64,000 nucleotides of DNA from Morella rubra. Lineage: Eukaryota; Streptophyta; Magnoliopsida; Fagales; Myricaceae. The DNA is taken from NCBI GenBank assembly GCA_003952965.2, contig CM025856.1, positions 11,447,023 through 11,511,022 on the forward strand, written 5' to 3'. The notes beneath the pieces were generated by a model that was not told the DNA's origin, ran no database searches, and worked only from the letters and a program-made list of their open reading frames with translations. The position numbers and the translations under genes were made by a program. Of the stretch, positions 11,590-22,231 are shown one piece after another. Every line of letters begins with the position of its first letter. Positions within the stretch are counted from its first letter, which is position 1.

Positions 11590-13275
11590 ACAAATAGTCA
11601 AAAAATATATGAATATTATCCACCTAAAACTACTATCAGTCTTGACCATCAAGATAGACAATATTTTGCAACCCCATATAAAACAAATACTTAAATAATA
11701 ATGATAAAAATTTTGATAATATTATACAACAAAATAATTATACTAATACATATTTACAAAAAATAGGAGAACATTTACAAACAATAGAAACAATATAAAA
11801 CCCACACCTCATAAAACCACACTTGAAACTCCTATGTTTTTACCTCCCACTAAAATCCCTCGATTATCCAATGACACAAAATTAGATAAAATAAATGAAA
11901 TGTTAGAAAAATTATCTTTACATGATACTTCTAAAAACATTGCATCTACATCAAAAAATACATTACATACATTAAACTATACAGATACAGACATATCGTC
12001 AAAAACCAAAGAAGACAAATATTCAATAGAAGACGAATATTCGATAGAAGCATTAGAAAATCAGTTTGATACATTAAGTTTAAATAAATTACATACTAAA
12101 CAAAAACATGCCCAAATTTCACATAAATATTATAATACTAATCATCGTAACTATTATCCTCGACCACCCCTCCTGATACACAATATGAAGAAAGACATTT
12201 AGTTGCTACTTCTGCTTTTTCTGAACATAATATTTATGAATGGAATATAGATGGTATAGCTGAATATGAAATATTAAATGTTCTTCATGAAATGTCTATG
12301 TATGCTAGTGTATTACATGGTAGTGATAAAAAAGAAAGAGATGTTACTGAATGTATTATATGTGGTTTTTCTGGTCAATTAAAAAATTGGTGGGATAGAT
12401 ATCTTACTGAAGAAGAAAGAACAACAATATTAACTGCTGTTGAAAGAGATAATGATAATAATCCTATATAGGCACTGATGGTCATACTAAAAATGATTCA
12501 TGTATGACTTTATTATATACTATAACATTAAATTTTGTTGGAAATCCTACTATATATAGAGAAAGAGCTTCTGATTTTCTTCTTAATTTAAAATGTCCTA
12601 CTTTAGCTGATTTTCGTTGGTATAAAGATATATTTTTAACAAAAGTATATTTACGTGATGATTGTAATCAAGTATATTGGAAAGAAAAATTTATTGCTGG
12701 TTTACCTACTACTTTTTCACAAAAAGTAAAACAAAAACTTATGAATGATCAAGGTATTATAGATTATAATAGTTATACTTATGGTTCTTTAATTAATATT
12801 ATTAATAAAACAGGTTTAACTTTATGTAATGATATGAAATTAAAGAAAACATTAGAATTAGATAAGAAAAATACACGTAAGGAATTAGGCGGTTTTGTGC
12901 ACAATATGGTTTTACTAATCCATTACCTCCTTCTAAACATAAAAGAAAACCATATTATAAAAATTATAAACCATATAAATCATAAAAAAAATAAACATAC
13001 AGCAAGATAATCAAAAACCTTTGAAACCTAAATTTCGTAAAAACACAAAAGGAAAAAATAAAACACAAGCCCTGTTTGTTGGAAATGTGGTAAAACCGGC
13101 CATTTTGCCGCTAAATGTTATGTCAAAAAAGCCATTAAAAACTTTAGAAATTCCATTAGAACAAAAACAACATATTGCCAAACTATTTTTAAATGAACAT
13201 ACACTCTCACTTCTTCTGATACAGATACTGATAGTTCATCGTCTAAGGTTAAATTATGTAATTGTTTAGATGATA
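11590..13275 (+). pseudogene. viral capsid-protein region (broken)
   Basis: Coat-protein block of the caulimovirid polyprotein. Visible in pieces: an acidic/lysine-rich N-terminal part (about 11834-12200), a capsid core with a WWDRYL motif (about 12220-12470), a WYKDIF/YWKEKFIAGLP block (12504-12900) and a CCHC zinc knuckle, C-x2-C-x4-H-x4-C, at 13077-13118. The pieces lie in different frames or behind stops (for example near 12203, 12471 and 12900), so at least three breaks separate them. Lysine-rich sequence next to the knuckle fits RNA binding. This block is the circular continuation of the frame that leaves the right end of the copy at 19538. Confidence 0.85.
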
Positions 13276-13759
13276 TTTGTCAATGTAAAGAAAAACAAAT
13301 ATTTATGTTAACACAAACTGATCAATTATTATTAGATGCTATAACTCAAATATCTGATCCTATAATACAACAAGAATATTTATTAAAAATGAAAGCTTTA
13401 ACACATAAAGAAGAAAAACCTATACATCTACCACATCAACCTAAATATTATGATTTTAATAAAGTTTAGAACGATTTGATAAACAACCACAACTAATATT
13501 ACATTAGCATCTTTACATAAAGAAATACAAATACAAAAACAAGAAATAAAACAATTACAAAATACAAAAACTAATTTAATACAAATCACAGATAAATTAT
13601 TAACAGAAATATACTTTCTTAAAACACAACAACCATCCACTTCTACAAATGATTTAACTTATCTGATTTACCTCCATCTTCCATTCCTTCAACTTCTACT
13701 ACTTTTGAACCTTTTTACAAATCATAGATCGTATTATATTTCAAAAATGGCATGTTGAA

Positions 13760-15656
13760 ATACTATACGTATTCATGATTTTACTTTCACAACAATAGCA
13801 TTAGTAGATTCTGGTGCTGATTTAAATTGCATACAAGAAGGATTGATTGATTCCAAATATTTTGAAAAAACAACCGAACGCTTATCTCAAGCTGACGGTC
13901 AAAAATTAGCTATAATTATAAAATTCCTAATGTACATATATGTAATAATGGTTTTTGTTTTCAAACTACTTTGTATTAGTTAAAAATTATCTTCTAAAGT
14001 TAATATTAGGAAATCTCTTTCTTGCTTTATTATATCCTTTTATTGTTACAGAACAAGGTATTACTTCAAAAATATTAGGACATGATGTTACTTTTCCTTT
14101 TATTATCCTCCTTTTACAAAAGATATACAAGCCTTAAACATGTATCTATTCATAAAGAAATTATCTTTTACAACAACATAAAATTCTTCGTAAAAAACAA
14201 CATTTAATTTTTACAAAAAGAAGTAATTTATAAAACAATTGAAGAACAATACAAAAGATTCTATCAAAATGAATTAAAACTTTTCAAAAAATTTAGAAGA
14301 TACAATTTGTTCTACTTTACCAAATGCTTTCTGGAATAGAAAAAAGCATATTATTTCTTTACCTTATGAACCTGATTTTTCTGAAAGAAATATTCCTACA
14401 AAAGCAAGACCAATTCAAATGAATCAAGAACAATTAGAATTTTGTAAACAAGAAATTCAATTATTATTAGAAAAGGTCTTATTCGTCCTTCTAAATCACC
14501 ATGGAGTTGTGCTGCTTTTATGTTTGGGGCAAAGCTGAATTAGAACGAGGTGTCCTCGACTTGTTATTAACTATAAACCTTTAAATAAAGCTTTACATTG
14601 GATTCGATATCCTATTCCTAATAAAAAAGATTTATTAATCGGTTACATGATGCTGTATTTTCTCTAAATTTGATATGAAATCTGGATTTATCAAATTCAG
14701 GTGGCTGAAGAGGATCGTATAAAACTGCTTTTACTGTTCCTTTTGGTCATTTTGAATGGAATGTTATGCCCTTTGGTTAAAAAATGCTCCTTCTGAATTT
14801 CAAAATATTATGAATGATATTTTTACACCTATACTGATTTTGCTTTAGTTTATATTGATGATGTTCTTATTTTCTCTAAATCTATTAAACAACATTGGTA
14901 TCCATTTATAAATTTCAAAAAATAATTGAAAAAATGGTTTAGTTGTATCTGCTCCTAAAATCAAATTATTTCAAACAAATAAGATTTTTAGGTCATAATA
15001 TTATCATGGCACTATTACTCCTTTTCACGTGCTATTGAATTTGCTGATAAATTTCCTGATAAAATTACTGATAAACAACAATTACAACGTTTTCTTGGCA
15101 GTCTTAAATTATGTTGGTGAATTTTATAAAAATTTAAGAAATATGTAAACCATTATTTAATCGTTAAAAAGAATCCTTCCATGGACTGATCAACATACTG
15201 CTATTGTTCAACAAATTAAAAAACATGTTAAAACAATTCCATGTCTTGGCATTGCATCCCCTCATGCATTTAAAATTGTGAAACTGATGCATCTAATATA
15301 GGTATGGTGGAATATTAAAACAACGCATGCATGATTGCATCATGAACAAATTGTAAGATATCATTCACATGCATGGAATCCTACACAACAAAAATATAGT
15401 ACTATTAAACAAGAAATTTTAGCTTTGTTCTTTGTATTTAAAATTTCAAGATGATTTATTAAATCAAAAGTTTTTAATTCGTGTTGATTGCAATCTGCAA
15501 AAGATATTCTTCAAAAAGATGTCAAAAATCTTGCTTCAAACATTTATTTGCTCGTTGGCAAGCACTCTTTCTGTTTTCGATTTTGACATTGAACATATTA
15601 AAGGTATCCAATTCATTCCTGATTTCTTAACTCGTGAATTTTTACAGGGAAAATGA
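13760..15656 (+). pseudogene. viral protease, reverse transcriptase and RNase H region (broken)
   Basis: The aspartic protease is marked by a DSGAD active-site motif at about 13807. The reverse transcriptase follows (about 14400-15000), with the palm motif YIDD at 14851-14862 and a typical caulimovirid MPFG block just before it. RNase H spans about 15240-15655; its ETDAS and QEILAL motifs are still readable. Single-base losses and stops occur throughout, and no ORF spans a whole domain. The frame ends in TGA at 15654-15656, overlapping the ATG of the next ORF. In a working virus this part copies the pregenomic RNA into DNA from the tRNA primer; this copy cannot. Confidence 0.9.
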
Positions 15657-17130
15657 GTTCTTCTTCTCCAATTCTAAAAAATTATCATGGATTTTCCTTT
15701 CCGAAATATTTCCTCCTTTCCATTCCGTGGTCCCTCTCCATCAATACCCCACTCCTAGGATCTTCCTTTGCTAATCCTTTACTGTTTGGTCAAATACCCT
15801 AGAGGTCCTTATATCCTTCCTCAACTCCTCCTTCCCATAATAACTACTTTAGTCAAAAATTACAAAATCCTCTTCTACCTCCAATACCTCCAACCAATGA
15901 CAATATCATTCCAAAAGACTTATATGAGACATGTTACATTGAAGAACCTATATACATAGGATCCATATCAAACAGCTTCACAAATATTACCTCCTGGATG
16001 GAACTATGTTCCAAAAATCCTTGTTTACCAAGCCTTTTATCAATATATATTAATGGATACTAAATCTGTTGAATTTGAACAAACTCCTTGTAAATATGAT
16101 CCTTCTAATGTTGGTTTTTCAAAATTTACAATACGAAGGATTATTCTGCAAAAGAATGGGGACAGCCATGGACTCTTCGAGCCCTGACTGTACCTTATAA
16201 AAATTTGAAAAATATTACTATTATGATTATATTGACGCATGGACTTTTCTTTATTTTTTGAAAATAAAACCATCGTCATACATGGTTTATAAGATTCAAA
16301 GGTTTTCAATGCAGATATCATTCCCCATTGGTTTCTCCAATGGTGGGATCGTTTTGGTTCATCAGAAATATTATTTCCCCCAGCATTAAAAAAGGCTTTG
16401 ATCATTGGGCAAAAACCCTTTGATACCCCTGCTTTAAAAATACCCTGCCATGAAAAATCCTCTTGTTCAAAGATCCCTTTCTTCGTTTTATCCAATTCAA
16501 TTTGTTCCTTGGATATTAAGTTGGAAATTTGTCTTTACCACAAGATAAAGCCAAAATCAAAAATTCTTATCAAATGGTGGACCGTTTTACCTGTGATAAT
16601 ATCATTAATGCCATTGCCAAGCCAAACATACAAGAAACACATCCCAGTTTCTTCAACGAAGTCAAATCCAATCCAAATTAGCAGCTGCAAAATCCAAGGA
16701 TGATTACAAAAAAGAATTACTTGAAGGAAGATTCAGAAGATTTTCAAGTGAAATATCTTCTCACATCACCGAAATTCAATATATCAGCAGTGTCACCGTT
16801 TGTAATTTTGGAAATATCAACCACCAAGCCCAACAACAGCAGATCATTTGAAAATCAGGGTGGTCCCATTACTGCCATTAACTCAAATTTCTCCACAATT
16901 CTCAAAAAAGTCAAATCCAATCCAAATTAGCTGCTGCAAAATCCAAGGATGATTATAAAAAAGAATTACTTGAAGTTCTATCACAATTATCCTCAGAAGA
17001 TTCAGAAGATTCCCAACCAATAATATCAAGTCCTACAATTCCAGAATATCAAGATGCGCAAGACCCTTATGATGGATATCACATGGAGCTTACCGATAAA
17101 GAAATAACACAGTTACAGTCGTCAGTCTGA
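15653..17130 (+). pseudogene. second viral ORF, unknown function (broken)
   Basis: Starts at ATG 15653-15655, which overlaps the TGA of the polymerase frame (ATGA), a layout used for coupled termination and reinitiation. The product is proline/serine-rich at first, then has a middle part with tryptophans and aromatics (near 16150-16400) and a charged lysine/glutamate-rich tail ending near 17130. Several stops and frame changes are present, the first near 15793. I do not recognise a domain; a second ORF of unknown role downstream of RNase H is known in some endogenous caulimovirids. A 68-bp segment is present twice in its tail. Confidence 0.65.
16662..16977 (+). repeat. 68-bp direct repeat inside viral ORF 2
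   Basis: 16662-16729 and 16910-16977 are nearly identical (shared words CAAATCCAATCCAAATTAGC, AAATCCAAGGATGATTA, AAAGAATTACTTGAAG). Offset 248 bp, not a multiple of three. Both copies encode the same lysine-rich peptide in their local frame. Confidence 0.8.
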
Positions 17131-17190
17131 TGTCAGCAATACTATGTCAGTACTTATGTCAGAAGGATGATGTCAACCATATTACGTCAG
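17119..17190 (+). promoter_or_regulatory. array of GTCA/TGAC motifs (as-1-like) upstream of the viral TATA box
   Basis: Six GTCA cores, at 17121, 17132, 17146, 17158, 17172 and 17186, with spacing of 11-14 bp; two are CGTCA. Reverse-complemented they are TGAC/TGACG, the core bound by TGA-type bZIP factors in the as-1 element of the CaMV 35S promoter. The array lies about 180 bp upstream of the TATA box, just after ORF 2. Activity is inferred. Confidence 0.6.
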
Positions 17191-17363
17191 TCATTAAGGT
17201 TTTTCCATATTACCCTTCATTTTACTATTCACTCGTACTGTACCCTCTTTCCAAAAATACCCTTCCTTTTACTGTTCACTTCACTGTAGAATTTTGACAA
17301 AATTACCCTTTCCTGTTCATAAAAAGAAAGGATAATGTTGTTCTTTCACTTCCTTCTCTCGCC

Positions 17364-17370
17364 TATATAA
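17364..17370 (+). promoter_or_regulatory. TATA box of the viral pregenomic RNA promoter
   Basis: TATATAA followed by ACACCTCTCC and a C/T-rich start region. Transcription would be expected near 17395, giving a leader of about 740 nt before the movement-protein ATG. Confidence 0.7.
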
Positions 17371-17570
17371 ACACCTCTCCTCTTCATTTCTAAACACGCC
17401 TCAGAAAATCATCCAGAGCTTCTCTCTCTACCCATAACTCTCTCAACTCTCTCATCACTTCCAACTCTCACTACTCTCAGCACTCAAACCTTCTCTTTCC
17501 AAACCAATCTCCATTCATCACTACTTCTGTCCATACCTCTTTCATACTCCCTTCATCTCCTTTCCAATAG

Positions 17571-17655
17571 TCATCAAGTGTGTTTTCAGTTTGTATTAAG
17601 TGTGTATCAAGTGTGTTCAAGTTTCTGTAATCAAGTTTCAGTGTGTATCAAGTAA
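17571..17655 (+). repeat. TATCAAGTGTG-type repeats in the viral leader
   Basis: Imperfect tandem repeats of GTGT(A/T)TCAAGTGTG and TCAAGTTTC words, about 85 bp, just before the leader ORF. No function can be assigned. Confidence 0.55.
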
Positions 17656-17664
17656 GTTTTCAAT

Positions 17665-17883
17665 ATGAATCTAGAGTTATTTTTATTATTAAATCTCTTT
17701 TTACATATTGAGCATAATATGCCTATATTAATTGCATTTCTTTTGATTATTGCCGTATATTCCACATATCTCATCTTTGCTTATACACTTGAACATCCCA
17801 TCCATGATATCATTCAATCATATGTTAAAGAATATGATTATGATTATTGCATGGAAAATTGCGAAGATAACACCTGGGAATAA
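17665..17883 (+). CDS. 72-residue hydrophobic leader ORF of the virus
   Basis: Open from ATG 17665 to TAA 17881-17883. The N-terminal two thirds are strongly hydrophobic (leucine/isoleucine-rich, one or two possible membrane segments); the C-terminal end is acidic with tyrosines and two cysteines. It lies between the TATA box and the primer-binding site, and its stop is two bases before the primer site. Leader ORFs are common in caulimovirid pregenomic RNAs, where they affect scanning or shunting. It is intact although the main ORFs are broken. I recognise no homologue; it may be only a leader ORF with no protein role. Confidence 0.4.
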   Translation: MNLELFLLLNLFLHIEHNMPILIAFLLIIAVYSTYLIFAYTLEHPIHDIIQSYVKEYDYDYCMENCEDNTWE

Positions 17884-17885
17884 AT

Positions 17886-17898
17886 TGGTATCAGAGCC
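17886..17898 (+). other. primer-binding site for tRNA-Met (viral minus-strand start)
   Basis: TGGTATCAGAGCC is complementary to the 3' end of plant initiator tRNA-Met and is the standard caulimovirid priming site. It marks the conventional origin of the circular map. No tRNA gene is present here. Confidence 0.9.
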
Positions 17899-18131
17899 AT
17901 ACATACATCCATACATCTGCATTCGCCTATACTTTACTATTTTAAGTCCCTCTTGTCAAGATCACGTTACTTTTGATCCTTTAAATTTTCATTTCATTCT
18001 CAAGTGTCTATTTCCTAAGATACTAATGAAACGTTGGACTTCACCTGAATAGCCGTTGGATTAGCCGTGAAAAAGGCCGGACCCGATTGGTGTGACCCGT
18101 TTCATAGTCTCTTTTGAAATCACACTTCAGC

Positions 18132-19499
18132 ATGAAAGGATTATTTAAACGATCAAATAGTAGTCGTAGTCTAGCATCCGGAACTTCTAATAGTAGTAGT
18201 ATAGATAATATCAGCATGGATAATACTGCATCACATATCAATACTGATGATTATCATGTATCCTTAGGAACTAATAAACCATTAAATAATTGGATTATAC
18301 CTAAAGTAAAAGATTCGCAATTATATAAACAATTAACTTTTACTTTTAATATAGATTATGCTATTAAAACAATAGAACAATTAATTCCAATAGGTAAAGA
18401 ATATGAAATATTATATTTATTAAATTCCACTATGATTCAAAATCATATCAATCAAGGATTTAAATATATGCATATGGGACTTGTCCAAGTAGCTATTACA
18501 CCTTTAACAAAACAAGGTCTAAATGCTTCTGTTTTATTATGTCTACGAGATGGCCGACATAACTAATTTTCAAATTCTTTACTTGGAATAGTAGAATCGT
18601 CCTTACATCAAGGACCTATTTATTTTAATTGTTATCCTTGTTTTTCGTTATCTTTAACTGATCCTACTATCTTACATTCCTTAATACTGAATATTAAATC
18701 AATGGGTCATGATATGATGGAAGGTGCTCAATACCTTGCTGTCGTATACCGACTCCATTATAAATTAATGAAAACTACCCTTGATTTTAGATCAAAGGTA
18801 CGTTCTCATTCAGGAGAAACTTTACTTTTAACTACAAATAATGAATTTTCCAATATTACTATACCTCGTATGATTAAATGGGATGATATTATATTACTAG
18901 ATGATTGGAAATTACCCTTAATAACTCCACCCCCTAAAAAAGAAAATAAAGCCATAGAATATTTTACGCAACATAATGATGGTTCTGTTACTTTATCTTT
19001 TCAGAAAGATACAAACCTCAGCTGTTCTTTTTCAAGACGATCATTTTCCTCTTTAACTACACCATCAAGATTTCAATCTGCTTTATCTTCTTTTAAACCT
19101 ACTACAAATAGACCATCTACTGCAAATGAATCTCCTATAACAGAATCTCCCATTCCCGAAACAATATATACAGATCATAATCTTCAATTCCCACAATATG
19201 AAGGCATACCCTCTGATCCATCTCCTTCTGAACCTCCTCTTAAAACTTCACCTACACAATCAGAAATTTTTACATTATAACGAAATAATACTATACATGT
19301 ATTACAAAAAGAATATACTATTAATAAAGCTCTATTACAAGAAGAATTTAATGCTTTACATAACATGGCAAAACGATTATGGTTTTTATCTAATTATAAT
19401 CAGGAAGAACAAGCATTAATACGACAACATTATTATCAATATATGCAAAATATTCAACAAGATATATATTTTTTTCAATGGTTAGAACAATATTCACCT
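18132..19499 (+). pseudogene. viral movement-protein region, start of the polyprotein (two stops)
   Basis: The first methionine codon in frame is at 18132. The sequence has the features of a 30K-superfamily caulimovirid movement protein (serine-rich start, then a core with NNWIIPK and GLVQVAI-type blocks), followed by a serine/proline-rich linker near 19080-19270 and a helical segment up to the right end. The same frame runs throughout, broken only by TAA at 18564-18566 and TAA at 19278-19280. It passes into the 39-bp repeat in the frame that continues in the capsid block, which supports one movement-capsid-polymerase polyprotein. Movement proteins modify plasmodesmata for cell-to-cell spread; this copy is interrupted. 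Confidence 0.85.
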
Positions 19500-19538
19500 A
19501 CACTTAATGTTATTACTAAACCAATACCATGGTTAACT
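19500..19538 (+). repeat. right copy of the 39-bp viral terminal direct repeat
   Basis: Perfect copy of 11551-11589. The viral sequence stops at 19538; what follows is LTR-like host DNA. Confidence 0.9.
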
Positions 19539-19547
19539 TTTAGAGTA

Positions 19548-19761
19548 TTAGAGTCCCACACTACTAAAAAGTGGGCTAAAGCAATGTGACTATTGAAATT
19601 AGGGGTTTATAAATAAAGTATCTCTAATAATTTCATCCTCAGACCAAGGGTCTTCACACAATAGATTAAGGCCTATGGATCGAACTATTTAAATTTTGTG
19701 ACTCTTTTATCTCTTCCTCTATTAAAATTAAAATTAAAATAAAAAGGAAAAAATTTTAACA
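19548..19761 (+). repeat. LTR fragment at the right flank of the virus
   Basis: Shares ordered words with the solo LTR at 53167-53391: a TCCCACA/TCTCACA block, GCTAAAGCAATGTG, ATTGAAA, TTATAAATAAAG, a GATCGAAC/GACCGAAC-TTAAA block. It appears to end in TAACA at about 19761, but its 5' end is missing at the viral junction. Confidence 0.55.
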
Positions 19762-20580
19762 TAGAGAAAGAGAAATCAACGCCTAATAATAATCATAAGG
19801 CCGTCCTGAAATAGTCAAATTCATTTGAACAGAAAATACTTGGGTACATATATAAATCCCCTATTTATTTATTTTTTTTTTCTAAGTATAAATCCCCTAT
19901 TTATCAATCGTACATGATTAAGGGGCGGCGAGGTCAACACCCCTCTCACGCGTTGTCTGTGGATTATTGGCAACGCATGTTGCACGTCAAAAATGTAGGT
20001 AGCCATCGAGAACAAGACAAATTAGACATGACAATTGTGAGTACGGATTCATGTAAGGTTATACTTAAAAATTTTATGGCTTGCATAATTAGTCTACAAA
20101 ACTGTATCTCATAATTAATATACTTTTCTTTCCGTCATATAGTTGAGATTAGTTGGATAAAGCATGGTGTTCTTATGTAATATTATAAGCTACAAGTGAT
20201 CAGATTATTATAATAATACGGTTATTATAGCGACAGATACATTACTGTAATGTATTATATTTTATAGTATAATTACTTTAATGATGCCTCTAATTTCATC
20301 AGATTCTCATAAATTTAAAATTCAGGTCAACTATACCTTGAATGTTTCCGATTAGAGAGCTGTCAATTTTGAACCCTTAATTATTATTATTTTTGCTCTA
20401 ATTGTAAGCATTAGATCAAGTTTAATTCTTATATCCCTATCTGATATATATTGGACAAAACTTCCATGCTAGTTGGCTACTAAAAAAAAAAGAAAATTGG
20501 TGTTTTCGTGGGAATATTCCATTGCGATGAGCTCGTGAGATCTTCTTGCTAGTCACTTCCTCCCTCATTCCAATTAGTTA
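19762..20580. other. spacer, no gene seen
   Basis: AT-rich with short ORFs on both strands lacking any recognisable domain. Nothing else identified. Confidence 0.5.
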
Positions 20581-20785
20581 GTGGTGTTTGATTGTAAAAA
20601 TGTTAAGGTGGTAAAAATTTTGGGGTGTTGGAGTTGATGAAAAAGTGAAGATAAAGATGATTTGAACGAATTGTTTATATTTATTTGGAATGAAAGTATT
20701 GATTTGATGGGGAGATAATTTTAAAGAGTTATTTTATTAGGTTAAAAATTTTAGAAAGTGAAAATGTTAGAAACCAAACGCCACC
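20581..20785. repeat. MITE of about 205 bp
   Basis: Left end GTGGTGTTTG and right end CAAACGCCAC are inverted, with a second matching block inside (AAAATGTTA and its complement). Related in end sequence to the element at 2487-2698. Non-coding. Confidence 0.7.
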
Positions 20786-22231
20786 TTAATATCCCAAATG
20801 ATTGGCTGGCTATATATGATGGAACAATTATGAACCAGGCCAACTGCTCAAATTTAGAATCCTACTATTAATTATTTCTTTAAATTCCGCATGCTGGCTA
20901 GATCGTGCCCTCCAAACTTCCACCAAAGGCAGGTGGAATCATTTATGGACATTAATGGCTGAAATGTTCTCTATAGTATGTAGTTGAAAACCTGCAGTTG
21001 TGGGGTCAAAACAACAGGAATTTCTTGTGGAGAAAGAGGATGCTCTGCGGCATGCTTTTTTTTTTTTTTTGGGCCCTCTCTTCTTTTGTCATTACTGAAG
21101 TATGTGAAGTTTGAAGTTTTGAACTTACAGCCAGTACTGACGGAGCTAAGGGGGTGAGGGGACGTCCTCCCAAAACTTAGCCTAAAAAAATAGGCAAGAC
21201 TTGACAAGGACTGTTTTTGACCCTTTTATTGCGCTTTTTATATTTTGGTTCCCTGAAATGAATTTTTTAGAATTAGCCCTTCCAACCCTCTAATTCTAGC
21301 TTCGTCCCTTCTTCGAGCCAAACTAAGGACGCGTTTGCAAAATACTAACCTCATTAAAAATTTTCACTGATCCAAAATTTTAGTTTATAAATATAATTAA
21401 CTAAAATTTTTTATCAAATAAAATAACTAAAATTTTTTATATCAACTCAAGGGAAAATTTCCAAATCAATGTCTCTCCGCTAGTTGAGTTGATATAAAAC
21501 ACTAAGAAACAATTAAATTCTACGGTCTAAATTACCACTTCATTTTTTTATTTTCCCAAACAATCATCTTTTGTAATTGACCCCTTCAAGCAATCAAATT
21601 TTTTTTTTAATCTATGTTAATAGTTAGATATTATCTAAAGGATAACTTGCAAAAAGTTGTAAGGCAACGAGCTAATTAGGAAAGTAGTTTAAGGGGCAAA
21701 TGAGGTGATTATTTTAAAAGGATAGTAAAACGTACGTAATTGTCACGAACACAAAAAATGTATAAAAATCTTTTCTGTGTTTAAGGGTTTGAGGGATTAC
21801 CCGGTTAAAAGTTTTTGACTCTCGTCCTTCGAATTTGCATAGTAGTAACCTATTCAAAGTGATGGTTTCGTTAAGCTTTTTCTTGAGTGGAAAAAGATCA
21901 CGACTATGAGATACTAAGTTCATTTTTGCAAACTTAAAAATTTTAGACGGGAGTTCGGAGTTTTAGATCACCAGGGTGTGAAAATAAAGGGAGATTAGAG
22001 TTTCAACTCTCACAGCTCTTTCTACTATTTTTTGTCGTCATAAGTTCCTTGGACTTGGTGGTTGGTTAATTAGACCAGAAGGGACATGATATAAAGGATT
22101 TCATTCAGATTGCTGCGGCTTTAAAGTCATGAGATTTTTGTTTTCTATATAATATATATGTATATATACATACCTCGGAAGAAAGGTACGCCAAGGGATT
22201 AAAATACCCGCATTTTCTACTGGAAGTACAG
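20786..22231. other. spacer, no gene seen
   Basis: No supported ORF, RNA gene or clear repeat. Searched by eye for signal-peptide and N-cap exons of the neighbouring LRR fragment; none found. Confidence 0.5.

Larger units (their letters stand above)
11551..19538 (+). mobile_element. endogenous pararetrovirus (Caulimoviridae), complete circularly permuted genome copy
   Basis: Plus-strand viral order as integrated: capsid, aspartic protease, reverse transcriptase, RNase H, a second ORF, promoter, leader, tRNA-Met primer site, movement protein. On a circle this is the normal caulimovirid order starting at the primer site. The copy begins and ends inside one reading frame, and both ends carry the same 39 bp, so the copy represents a 7,949-bp circle, within the usual caulimovirid size. 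Domain content (movement protein fused to capsid, protease, RT and RNase H, plus a downstream ORF) recalls florendovirus/petuvirus-like lineages; the genus is not settled. Stops and frameshifts occur in all large coding blocks, so the copy as seen could not express its proteins. No LTRs and no integrase were found, as expected for this family, so integration was presumably by host end joining. Confidence 0.92.

Noticed and set aside
19553..19620. GTCCCACA followed by TTATAAATA looked like a plant snRNA promoter (USE plus TATA).
   Set aside because: The downstream sequence matches no known snRNA, and the whole block recurs in the solo LTR at 53167-53391, so it is LTR sequence.
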